64,000 nucleotides of DNA from Entoloma clypeatum. Lineage: Eukaryota > Basidiomycota > Agaricomycetes > Agaricales > Entolomataceae. This document shows, piece by piece, positions 1 to 11,100 of this stretch. The notes below the pieces were generated by a model, which saw nothing but the letters and a program-made list of their open reading frames with translations, was not told the origin of the DNA and did not search any database. The stretch is taken from contig OY751485.1 of the NCBI GenBank assembly GCA_963565915.1, positions 4,588,001-4,652,000 of the forward strand, written 5' to 3'. Both the position numbers and the translations under genes were made by a program. The stretch's first letter is position 1, and each line of letters opens with the position of its first letter.

Positions 1-646
1 CGCACTTGCTATTCTTTTTCCGGGGGGCCAGCACATCATCGTCATCATCCAATACATCATCGTCGTCGGGAAACAAATCAGTAGGGTCATCGTCAGCTTG
101 ATAACGACGACCACTCCCGTCCTCGGAGTCAAGGTCCTTTTCAGGCTCGTCCTCAACCTCATCCTCTGAATCAGTGATAGATGGAGCTTTCCGGCGATGG
201 CGGGGCACAGGTTCCTCACCCTCATCCTCTGAATCAGGGATAGGTGGAGCTTTCCAGCGATGGCGGGGCACAGGTTCTTCATCCTCATCTTCGTCTTCCT
301 GAAGGGTGGGAGCCCTAGGACGCTTCATAACTTGAGCTGTCATGCCATTGTGTCAGAGAAAGCATGGAGAAGAAACAGACTTGTATTACCTTTCCCACTA
401 GGCATGCGACGTTTCTTCTGTGCAGGACCAGCGCTAGATCCTGCATTCTCGTCTGTACGTGAGCTTGCTCCTTGTTGGGTGGACTTGGTTTGGAGACTTC
501 GCCACGCGGTATTGTTGAGCGCCTTGGTTTTTGAAGTGCGAGGGACTAGTGTCATCTGGTTAGAAGTGTATGCATCCATCAGAAACCCACTTACGTCGAG
601 AAGAAATAGCAGCTGAGACCTGCTCGATAGCGTTACGATGTGCCAT
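1..646 (-). CDS. Acidic repeat-containing protein, N-terminal part (runs off left edge)
   Basis: Three exons can be read on the minus strand: 646-595, 545-390 and 336 to beyond position 1. The introns are 594-546 (GTAAGT...CTAG) and 389-337 (GTAATA...ACAG), and the phases agree at both joins. The start ATG lies at 646-644. The protein begins with about 70 mostly polar residues, including a basic KKRR stretch. It then becomes strongly acidic with an imperfect tandem repeat built on EEPVPRHR-KAP-I-DSEDE, followed by runs of aspartate. I do not recognise a family. The ATG is 192 nt from the Plavaka transposase start and divergent to it, so it could be a passenger gene of that transposon or a neighbouring host gene. 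The exon model rests only on frame and splice-site agreement. The 3' part is outside the window. Confidence 0.5.
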
Positions 647-838
647 GATAGAAGAGTGAGTGGATAGGGTCTTTCGTTACTCTGCCAGCAGAGTAGAAGA
701 ACGGCGGTAGGTAGATGCGAGTGGTAAAGGCAGCCTAGTGACCGCAGTGCCACAGTATGATTGGAATTGTACAGTTGCTGATCGTGACTTGCTAATTCGA
801 AATTCCATGTTTGGCAATGGGTAGCTCCAATTCCAAAC

Positions 839-3800
839 ATGCCTATCTGTAAAGGATGCGGGATGAACGTAAAACGAAGCGGCCTTTACCCCCATCTGCG
901 TGGAAGAGAAGATCCTCGTTGCAAAACGTACTTGAAATTGCTTCTGGATGCACAACGAGTCATAAGAACAGTGCCAAAGGGCAGAAAAGTGAAGAAGAAC
1001 ATACCAACCAATGAAGAGCCAGAAGCTGAACCTATGGTGATGAGTCCTAGTAAGTGTTCTTCTATCGTAGTTTAAGTGCTGATAATGCATGTAAAGTGTT
1101 AGCTATAGGGATGGAGTCCGTATATGACAATCCCGACAATAGTGACCATGCTACCAGTTCGGCTTCGCTGGCAGTAGATGACGGAGCAGAGACGAGTCCG
1201 AGTCTGAGTCAAGTGCATCAGGACTCAGAAGATGATGAGGGAGATGACTTCGATGAGATGGCCGCTCGCATCGCTGAGGAAGAGCATTCTCTTGAACCAA
1301 CGCGTGCACCAGTTGTTCCCGAAGTGGACTCCAACACCAATCTTCCACCTGTTGATGCTGCTGAAGACGATACGCCGGTGGATGGTTTGGCGATACAAAC
1401 GATGCGCGGAAAAGCAGAACGAGTGCTAGAGAACCACCCATATGTCGTCAAATATCCAGGGAAGACGGCCGGCGCCATCCATTCATCCTCAGGCTTGGCT
1501 GGACATCGGGAATACAAGAATAAGATTGGAGATAGATCACAGACAAATATGTACCCACCGTTTGCATCAAAATTGGAGTGGGAAGTTGCAAAGTGGGCAA
1601 AACTGCGAGGGCCAAGCTCAACGGCCTTTACTGAGCTGATGGCAATTGAAGAGGTGCGTCGTGTTGGTTTGACTTTGCCTGTGATCAAATCATCGTCTGA
1701 TTCCTCTCAGGTTCAAGAACGGTTAGGACTCACCTTCAAAAATGCACATGAACTCAATATGCTCATTGATGGGCATCTTCCTGGCCGACCAGCATTCCGG
1801 CGCCACGAGATTGTGGTGGATGATGAAGTTTGCAAAATTTACTTCCGCGATATTCTTGACTGCATCCGTGCACTTTTTGGGAACCCAGATTTTGCACCAT
1901 ATCTCGTATTTGCTCCAGAGAAGCACTACACAGACAATACGAAAGAAGAACGCATGTTCCACAACATGCACACTGGAAAGTGGTGGTGGGTGACACAGGT
2001 AAGATCACACGCACATGTAACCACGTTCAACCCTGGCTGATGTTGATGTTGCAGGCTGCTGTCGAGAAGGACAAGCCAGGTGCTACTATTGTTCCCATTC
2101 TCCTCTCCACTGACAAAACACTCTTGACGTTGTTTCGGAATAAAAGTGCATATCCCATCTATATGACAATCGGCAACATCCCTAAGGAAATCCGACGTAA
2201 GACTTCGTCAGGCGCCTATGTCTTGCTCGGTTACCTACCGACAACAAAGCTCAAGTTCGTCACCAACAAGGCCAAGAAACGACGGCTTCTTTCAAATTTG
2301 TACCACACCTGCATGGCCCGCGTTACCGAACCTCTGAAGATTGCAGGAGAACAGGGTGTCAATATGTCGACTGCAACAGGAAAGATTCACCGAAACCATC
2401 CAATCTTTGCCGGAGAAATCGGCGACTACCCTGAACAGGTTCTTACAACTTGTACGCTGACAGGGGATTGCCCTAGTTGCGGATGCACTCACAATAATTT
2501 GGGCGACTTTGATCCTGAGAACCCTCGGGCTTTCCGCGACTTGGATGCTATTCTCGCAGTAATCGACTCTTTTGACGACTATTCCGAAAACTATCTTAAG
2601 GCTTGCCACGAGATTCGTATGAGGCCTGTCCCTCATCCCTACTGGAAAGATCTGCCTTACGTCAACATCTATCGGTCCATTACACCTGATGTTCTGCATC
2701 AACTCTACCAGGGAATCCTCAAGCATTTGATTGCATGGATCATCGAAGCCTGCGGCGCTGCTGAGATTGATGCACGCTGCCGGCGCTTACCCCAAAATCA
2801 CAACATTCGAGTATTTATGAAGGGGATTAGCTCGCTTTCTCGCGTTACAGGTCATGAACATGACCAGATGTGCCGATTTCTCCTTGGCTTGGTTGTCGAT
2901 ATTCATCTCCCCAACCATCTTTCCAACGTGCGCCTCATCCGTTCTGTACGCGCTCTTCTCGATTTTCTTTATCTACCACAGTATCCCGTCCATACTACGA
3001 CAACTCTCAAACTTCTCAAAGATGCATTGGCCCGTTTTCATGCAAACAAGGATATATTTATTGACCTTGGCATCCGTGACAACTTCAACATTCCCAAACT
3101 CCATTTCGCCAGTCACTACATCGAGCTCATCAAGCTGTTTGGCACAACCGACAACTTCAATACACAGTATACAGAACGCTTGCACATTGACCTTGCTAAA
3201 GATGCCTATGAAGCCACGAATCGCAAGGATGAATTTGCGCAAATGACCATGTGGCTGAGTCGGAAGGAGAAGATTCTTCGTCATGCTCAGTACATCAAAT
3301 GGCATCTAGCAGGATCTTCCATTCCGAAACACGTTGATTGGATTCCGCCAGGGTTGGACACAGAGCGGGAACTGTTGGTTGCGAAGCACCCAAGCGTTTA
3401 TACTGTATCTCGCGTGCGACTCGAAACCGCATATGGCGCGTCTTTCTTTCTTCCTGCCTTGCATCGGTTTGTTTCTCTCTTAAACAATCCAGAGCAAACT
3501 TCAACACAGCTCGATCGATCTATCTACAATGTCCAAATCCCTTTCACTGCACTCCCTGTATGGCACGTCCTCAAGTTCCTTCGCCCTGACCCTGTAACAG
3601 GCATCCAATCAATGGCCGACTCAATTCGCTGTCAACCTGCAAGAAGTGATAAGTATGGTAACCTTATTCCAGGACGCTTTGATACTGCATTGATCAATGA
3701 TGGTACTGGTGAACAGCATCGTGGTGTCAAAGGTGTGTTTCCTGCTCTTCTATTGACAGTTTCGGTGTTCCGTTGAGCGTGTTGCTTCCTACTACAGGCT

Positions 3801-4177
3801 ACCATGTTGTACGTGTCCGCATCATTTTTTCGATCCCGGAGAAACACCACCCTATCATGTTTCAACCCCATGTATTGGTTCCACTTCATCTAGCCTATGT
3901 CGAATGGTATGCGGCCCTCACCCGGATGGATCCCAACAATGGAATGTTCAAAATATCGCCTAAGAAGGATAGGCAGGGTGATCAGATTTGTAGTATTGTT
4001 CCGATTGGGAACCTACAACGCTTGGTACACCTATTGCCAAAATTTGGAGCTGTCGCACCACCCGAATGGACGAGTAGCAATGTCCTCGACACTTGCCAGA
4101 CATTCTTTGTCAATAACTTTACTGACCGCCACCTGTATCGGATTATGTACGATGCCGGAGAACAAGGGATAATTTAG
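839..4177 (+). CDS. Plavaka-type transposase (CACTA-like DDE transposon of basidiomycetes)
   Basis: The gene joins 839-1049, 1109-1998, 2055-3732 and 3798-4177, giving 1052 aa; all three introns (56-65 nt) have GT-AG ends and matching phases. It would cut and paste the DNA element that carries it. An N-terminal zinc-finger-like cluster has C4, C7, H19 and C28. An acidic linker follows, then a Plavaka core with NMYPPFASKLEWEVAKWAK in exon 2. Next come a Cys/His cluster (CPSCGCTH), TPDVLHQLYQGILKH near residue 577, and TERLHIDLAKDAYEATN near residue 740. These last blocks are the strongly conserved signature of Plavaka transposases. Length is typical and I see no stop or frameshift, so the gene could still be functional. 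Family assignment is from motif recognition; catalytic residues were not individually assigned and terminal inverted repeats were not located. Confidence 0.88.
1050..1108 (+). other. Intron 1 of Plavaka transposase
   Basis: A 59-nt GTAAGT...TATAG intron. Removal joins the short zinc-finger exon to the acidic linker with matching phase, giving a mixed Arg codon. Confidence 0.75.
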
Positions 4178-4325
4178 GTTTTGTAGTCTCGGAATAGATA
4201 TGATTATGCTACATTATCCCTGGCCTCATAAATGTAGCATTACTGTGGATAAAGTTGTCGATTGTGCGATATTTGCATAATTTAGGTACATTGTGCCAAA
4301 TTGCCATTTTGCGTTTTTCCTGATG
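4178..4325. other. 3' flank of Plavaka gene, AT-rich
   Basis: No gene is visible. It is likely the 3' untranslated and terminal part of the Plavaka element, interrupted by the A-tailed insertion that follows. Confidence 0.3.
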
Positions 4326-4373
4326 TATAAATTGAGGTTTAAAAAAAAAAAAAAAAAAAAAACTAATTTGTTT
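4326..4373 (+). repeat. Left copy of long direct repeat around A-tailed element
   Basis: TATAAATTGAGGTTT, a run of 22 A (4341-4362), then ACTAATTTGTTT. The same order recurs at 5993-6052 with a longer A-rich centre. It may be an unusually long target-site duplication, or an earlier retroelement tail next to the later insertion. Confidence 0.6.
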
Positions 4374-5992
4374 CCCCCTTCCTTTTCCTCTAACCACCAC
4401 CATTGATTGTTAGGCGCCCGTGCTTTTCATCAATCCATGCTGGTTGTAGTAGCACAGTAGCATCCAACACATCCTCTGTGCAGATCTGGGTCTTTGACCT
4501 TGCGTTGATACTACAATCTCGTCCTTCATGCCTCCCAAGAAGCCTTCCAAGCAGCAGAATGCACCTAGTGTGCCCATTCCTGGCGCTCCCCCCCATAACA
4601 ATGATCTTCTCCCAGATAATCCTCCTCTCCACAAATACTTGGTTTGCCCCGTTTTTGCCAACACAGAACACACCGATTTCCTCAGCAATCTCGAACGTTC
4701 ATTCTGCATGGACACCGTTAATTACTACTTTCGTGAGTCCCCTTTCACCTTTTCTGAACTGTTCCCATCATTCCGAAACCGTCTAAAGTACTTCTCATCA
4801 TGGATTGACCATTACACAGAACACCAACAGTTGGCAAACTCGTCCACCCAGATGTCTTCACCACCCCCTCCCCCACCAGCACCAGCTGCCCGCCAGTCCT
4901 GCTCGATGCAGACTATCCTTCCCATGCACAAGGCACACTCCTCACAACACCTCATGCCCCCCACGCCTCTGCAGCAGCCCAGACCCGCTACAAGCGCCCA
5001 CTCTTTCCTCTGTGCCTTCCCAGGCGCCGCCTCGTGCTTGCGCTTCTGTGGCAGTCCAGGCCTCAGCCCTAGACCCACAAACGCCCACACCTCTAGCGCC
5101 TCCCCCAGCGCCTTCATCTCCCACATGCTCCTACGCCTCTGTGGCCTCCACTTCCCCTGCACCCTCTCGTGCCCCCTCTCCCCTCCCTGTTCCTGTCCTG
5201 AAAGGGCCTTCAGTGGCTCCTCCATCAGCTCATGAATGGCGACCCCCTCCCTCTGGCAAGAGACATTGTCAGTCTCCACCCAGATCGCCCCACCCCCTGC
5301 CATCCAAACCGGCACCTGTCCCCTGCTCTTCAAGACCCTTGAGTCCTGAGCCCCCTCATGTGTCTGCCCCTGAATGTGGCGGCCCACCTCCCCCTCCCCG
5401 GAAGGCTTTCTCCCCTTTGCTTCCGCCTTTCCCCCCCAGGGTGCGCTCTCTATGCCCTCCCTCTCCCCCTTTCTTCCCCTACATGGCACCCCTGCCAGGA
5501 TTGCCGCAACCACGGCCCTCCTTTCTCCCCGTGTTCTTGAAGAACTTCAACCTGAAGGCTGCGCCTCAACCCGCCCCCTCTGTTCCCCTTCCCTGCCGCT
5601 CGTCCGGCCTGTCCAAGGTCACACTCCCGCTGATCCGATGGGCCGCCGATGGGATCCCAACGATTACGTGGCAAACATTCTCGTCCCCTTCCGTCTGAAG
5701 TCTTTTTCTTTCTTTCACGTATAAGAAATGGGCTAGCACCCCTGTATGTCTCTCTTTCTGGTTTTCATTTTGTCCTACTTTTCTATATACAACACATCAC
5801 CTACAACACGCTGTCTCAATATCCTTTCACAGACATTTCAGTGTCCATCTCTATCCTTTACTTATCGGCTACGCACATAGGCCATCCCCAGAGGGCCTTA
5901 CTCTACCATGCTACTCATACCGCGGTCCCTGCTTAGCAGTAGTGGTTACCCCTTGTACCTAGTACAGACCGGACTGCGATCAGGCGCCGGTA
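4374..5992 (+). mobile_element. Putative A-tailed non-LTR retroelement or retrocopy
   Basis: A 1.6-kb unit lies between two direct repeats and is followed by an A-rich tail (6008-6040) resembling that of the LINE at 24945-24976. It carries a proline-rich reading frame and no recognisable reverse transcriptase, so if it is a LINE it is incomplete. A retrotransposed host mRNA is an alternative. Boundaries are approximate. Confidence 0.4.
4528..5698 (+). pseudogene. Proline-rich ORF of the A-tailed element, frame broken
   Basis: The reading frame opens with ATG at 4528. The first ~105 codons look protein-like, with a lysine-rich start and a FSELFPSFRNRL segment. A very long proline/serine-rich stretch follows and switches to the frame that runs to 5698 (no stop in that frame from 4805). 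A frameshift or unseen intron around 4850-4930 would join the two. The SYASVASTSPAPS segment is reminiscent of fungal LINE ORF1 proteins, but no CCHC knuckle or polymerase motif is present. Function unknown. Confidence 0.35.
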
Positions 5993-6052
5993 TATAAATT
6001 GAGGTTTTTAAAAATAATAAAAAATAAAAAATAAAAAAAGACTAATTTGTTT
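5993..6052 (+). repeat. Right copy of long direct repeat with A-rich tail
   Basis: Starts TATAAATTGAGGTTT and ends ACTAATTTGTTT like 4326-4373, but the centre is an AAAATAAT-type tail of about 33 nt. This is consistent with the 3' tail of a retroposed element followed by target sequence. Confidence 0.6.
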
Positions 6053-6912
6053 GTACGCGGGAAGATTTGAATGAATACATAATTAGTCATACTCGGTATA
6101 AGATATGGCACATCCTTCCTCCCAGATGATGAGCCTGCACGATTCCTAACACATGGAAATTTTTGTATGTCTATCCTATGTCGAAAAGGCTCACTAGAGC
6201 ATATTTGCAACATGTTTCAAATTTCTGTTGAAAGGCGTGGAAATTTCTGTTGGTCCGTTTTTGGATAGGACACATGCCGAATTTGGATAGTGTGACGAAG
6301 GCGAGTCCATTTCTTCTGAAGCAAATTCCAGAGAAAGTAAATACAAATGTTCTCTATTTGATCACTATATGTATTAGGCACCATTTGACATGTTCCTTGG
6401 GGAAATAGTGGTACTAATAGATTGTGTACATGGAATGTTGCATAAATGAAGTACTAATGTCCATTCTCCAATGAAAATCACTTACCTGATGGTAGGAGTA
6501 CAAGCCGTAAGGCATAGATATGGCTGGGGGAGCAAGGTGGAGCTCCTGGCATGGAGGCAGGTGGGATTTAATGAGCAGGAAGGGCATGGGAGCATGCGGA
6601 GGTTTTGGACGTGGACATCAGTGTTTGATGGCTATTTGATCAACAGGTCGTGTCCTGTCACCCTCAACCAAATTGGGACGAACCAAAATTTGGTTCATGG
6701 TTCATCAGCCAACAAATTTTGGTTCAAATCGATGTTTTGAGATAGACGGCCCTGCCAGAGAGCCTCGACTTCATGAAGCGAGGGGTGGATATATACTGGA
6801 GTCTCTACACTTGTGTTGGGCCGGATGGTACTCCCATACATATAGGGTTGCATGGTGCTCATCTGGGAAGAGTCTCGCCCACTTGAAGCCCAGTCTTGTA
6901 GCAAGTGTGGTG
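6053..6912. other. Intergenic, nothing recognised
   Basis: About 860 bases without a supported gene. It contains a short stretch of repeated GGTTCA/AACCAAA motifs near 6660-6740 of unknown origin. Confidence 0.4.
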
Positions 6913-8150
6913 TTAGGAGATCAAGATTCCTTTAGACCGCCCATCGACCAAAACAAGTCTCGCGCCTTTCAATAGCCTGACCTTGTCTGGCTTTGTGACC
7001 TCCAGAACGGGCTGAACGATATACGACCAAATGTGCAACGCGTTCCTCACATGCATGGTATATTGAGCTTCATGATACACCTTGATGTGATCCACATCCG
7101 ACAACACTATACGAGAGGTTGGAGGCTGAGTCGCAGTACGGGCAGATCTGCGCTCCGACGGGGCATCCGAAGCGAGGAATGCCTGGCATCCTTCTTTCGA
7201 CAAGGTGGGATTAGCCATTGATCCAGACTGTGAGAAGCGAGTTGGCGGTCGCGCAGCATGGAATGAAAGGCCAATCGAGCCAACGTTATGCGTTTCTTTG
7301 AGGCTGAGGAGGAATGTCCAAAAAGAACGTAAGGATGCATGGGTCCATTTTACTGGTTCGTCGAGTTTTGCCGGATCGGTGGGGGAAGGAACATGGATCG
7401 AGGATTCCAGCATCACTGCGGGTGTACATTCTTTCCATGGGAACGCACCACGGATGGGTACCAGCCAGGCGTGACGTGAGTAAGGCGACGGAGGGGGCAG
7501 AGGCAGAGCGTATGGTGGGATAGGGATGGGTTCGATCTTTTGATATGGAACCATCTTGATTGGCTTCGAATGGTCCTGCGAAGATGATGGATGAATATGA
7601 GGCTGATAAAATAGATTGAACGAAAAGCTTGGTGAGAAGTTGAGACAGAAAACGCACCTGGGGTACAGTGGCGTGCAAGTAGTTCAAGTCCAAGGTAACT
7701 TCTGTGCGTTGGATGGCTTGGGTGGATGGCACGCCTCGAGTGGGTATTTCGGGTCGAGTATTTGAGAGATAAGTTAGATCGGTTGACTGAAATTCGCCCA
7801 GCTCAGCCAAACTGAAGATGTCGTCTCCATCGCCGATCGGTGCTCCCCAGTCTTTATGCTCAGATAAACTTTCAAAGTTCCTATCGGCCAAGATCTCGGT
7901 GTTAAAGGAAAGGTATTGAAAGCTTCCTGCATATAAGACTGAAAATTTCGATAGTTCATAGAGAAACCTCACTTAAGACGGAAGGTGCAGGAGGCAAGCT
8001 GATGGCGGTGACGCTGACATTGACCCAATACGAAGGTGAAGATAAGGCAACGGTTAATTTCCGAGCATTTTCGACAAGGTTTTGATCTTCAGTAGGCCCA
8101 GGAGTGCGGAAGTTGTGGACAACGAAGTCTGAACTTGAAGTCACCTTCAT
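6913..8150 (-). CDS. Uncharacterised host-like protein, three exons
   Basis: Exons on the minus strand are 8150-7973, 7926-7658 and 7575-6913, with introns of 46 and 82 nt (GTGAGG...GCAG and GTGCGT...GCAG) and consistent phases, giving 369 aa. I do not recognise the family. The protein looks soluble, with no signal peptide or obvious membrane span. Notable segments are a proline-rich IPPYALPLPPPSPYSRH motif at the start of exon 3 and a hydrophobic ordered C-terminal region around HIKVYHEAQYTMHVRNALHI. Splicing that keeps one long frame, and non-repetitive surroundings, favour a genuine host gene. Confidence 0.6.
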
Positions 8151-11100
8151 CTTTGGATTGAGTCAAGTTGTAAGTCACGGCGCTTACGACATACGAAACT
8201 TATTTCAACATTCTTTAGAACAGAAAAGAGAGTTGAACAGAGATACAGGAAAATCGTGGTGCAGCCATTCCTAGAACTTTCCTTCACATAGCTAGCTGCT
8301 TCATTCATATGTGAAGCATCATTCTTGTAAGTCTGAGAGCTGCGAGGGTAACGCTAGGTATAGAAAACCCGCCTTTTCACTCAACCCAACATTGAACCTG
8401 TAAGAGCTGAATTTTCAAACGAGGGGAAGTCATGTCAACCACCGCCGATCTTTGGAGTCATCGAGATGTGAGGAACCCTACGTCGATGCCATTTGATTGT
8501 CAGTTGGGACGATGGCGAATCTGAATTTCCTTCCCGATCTCCTCTAAATCTTGAACACGTTGACTGTCTAGTAAACCAGTAAGATAAAGTGGGAGCTTGC
8601 CAAGCGGTGTGTTTTCTCGATCTTATCCAAAGGTACGCGTCATGTCGTGTTTTGTTCATACCCACGTCACCATATTCGCTATTGCATTTGCCAAATCCCC
8701 GCACTTGTTGTCACAGTGGCAATGGATCCGCCATAGCTTTGGGATGATCGGAATGACGGTGAAGCCACGCCTTGGTCTCCTTGAATATTTTTCCTCTTTT
8801 GCGCGCGCCGGATTCGGGGCCCTTTGGACCTTTGCAGACACCGTCGATTCAACTGGTACAGCCAGAGGTCGAATTTCGACTTGGGCCTGAGAGAAGTTTC
8901 TCCAAGATCATTAGCAGACCGGTAGGTGGTTTGCATCCCTATGGTCGCAACCCACCCAAAATCATACTTTCGGGCGTCGGTCAAGTTCCATCTTTATTAT
9001 AGCACTTGAAAAACGCTAGAACATTATCAGAGTGGTGCAATCTAGGGTTTGAAGAGATTCCACATGACTTTTGGAAATCACTGTCTTCCTAACTGGTACG
9101 GACCCGTGCCTTGGCCCAAGGTTCCGTTTATCCATCGGAGTATAACACATTCTCGATGGAAGGCAGAGGAAGGCTGAGAAATGCAAAATTGGATGCGAAC
9201 GCTCTGTTGGTCGGAACTTGCGTTGACTGTGAGGCAAGTTCGTGATGGCAGGCCGATTTTCATGCAGCCAATCATTCAAAAGGCTGGCACCACGCGTTCA
9301 ATTCCACCTCGTCTTTGAGGTTAGATGTGATCCTGCACCACACCTTCCTCCGAACTCTCGAAAGTCTTGACCATAACCTCTATCCTGCTCATCCTCGACG
9401 TGGCTGTTAACATGTCCATCGTCCCATTCACCACCAAGAAGCTTTTGATCCCCGCAACCCATCACTCTCGTTCTCCTTCTCGCCATCTCACCTATCGACA
9501 ATATTCTCAGTATTCTCTTCACCAGCTGAGCATAACTTACGTGGTGATTACTCTGTCTCTCTCCCTCTATCCAATGCGATTCTAACGGCGGTTCAAGGAT
9601 CCCGCTCGTGTTCATGTTGAGCTCGTTCAGCCTCGTGTTAGTTTGAGAACTTTTCCCCGATCGTTTCTCACCACAGTCACAGCCTACCTACCCTGTTCTA
9701 GCAGCCGTGTTTCTACCGCAGGTTAGGCAAGACATGCATTGGTCCCTTGCCAAGGTGATGGTGAGAATGCCATTGACATGCTGCTTGAGTTACACTTACA
9801 CGACATGACTTCCCTTTCTAGAACATCGTGGACAGCTTCAAACAAGTCATGCCGTTCTGATCGCCAGAGTCCAGTACTTGATGTCGAACGTTGAACGTTC
9901 GACCCCAATCCCGCCGGTCCCTAGCCTCCCATAGACGGACTTATGTCCTTACATCCACTCCATGAATAGATCATCGCTCATTTTATTTCAAGCCAGCTGA
10001 CGTTGGCAGTCTATGATATGTAAGATACGCTTAGCGCCCTCCTTCCCCTTCCCGGGCTGAACAATATCAAAAACCTGCAAACGGGTCTCCTACAGCCAAT
10101 AACTTTTCGAGATGGACGCTGTCACTTGGATTACTGCATTGCCTCATACCACATTGATTTCGGAGTACAAGGCATCCTAAACTGGACCCTACAGGCTCCG
10201 AGAAATGTCATTCAGTTCACAACAGCCCCATGTTGAAAGTGCGGAATGACTGAAATTTGCAATCACGAAAACGCAACAAGGCCTACGATTTATCTATTGA
10301 AAAGATAGAAGAAATTATTATGGTGGATAAGAATAGAGCTGTGCAAGCAAATCGATGTGTGACGCCCCGAGGAGCCTAGTATCAGGATGTTCTTTATTTC
10401 GGATTTCTTGAACCTTCAAGTTCATGGCGCTTTCCCTCTCACTAATAGAGTCGCCCTCAAAGTTTCAGCAAAACCCTACTGACAAGACGGACGTTGAAAG
10501 TTTGCTGGCCCAAAGTCCACTGACTGGCTTACAGTGACAAAGTAGTAGTCTATGAAGAAGCCTTCCTCCGGGGATGTTTACCTGAAGGAAGTCCCATATT
10601 TTAGGAGGTGGAGGTCCTAGAACGGCCGCAAGGGCATGCGCAGGTGGCTCCTGGAAGGGAAAGTGTGTGTGTGAGAGAGAAGTGTGCAAAGTGTTGATTG
10701 ACAGACACGGGGCATGACTATTTCGACCAAATCTTCGACATAAGCAGCATCCTTGGTTGGAGATGAGATGAGTGTGCAAGTGTGGCAAGAATGGCGCGTC
10801 TTACGACATATGTCAAGTTAAGTTGGGGTCGTGCATAAGGGGAGTTCCGTAGGTGGGAACCAGTACGGGGCCGAATTTTGCGTGAGATATGCTTTCCTGG
10901 TATCATAGGAAACGCTGGGTATAAGTCCTGGGGGGATATAGAGAAAGACGTGTCATAAGACGACATTGGACGAATAAAATGAGCGTAGATGGTGGAGGAG
11001 GTGAAGGAGGGGATGCAGCAGCGGTAGTGATTTCTACCACATTTTAAAGCGCAGCGAGCCTGAGGGGTCCAAATCAAAGAGACCGAGAGTAACGCGGCGT

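Noticed and set aside
8435..9002. Overlapping frames on both strands as possible genes
   Set aside because: No motif, no convincing start or splice model; the plus and minus frames mirror each other.
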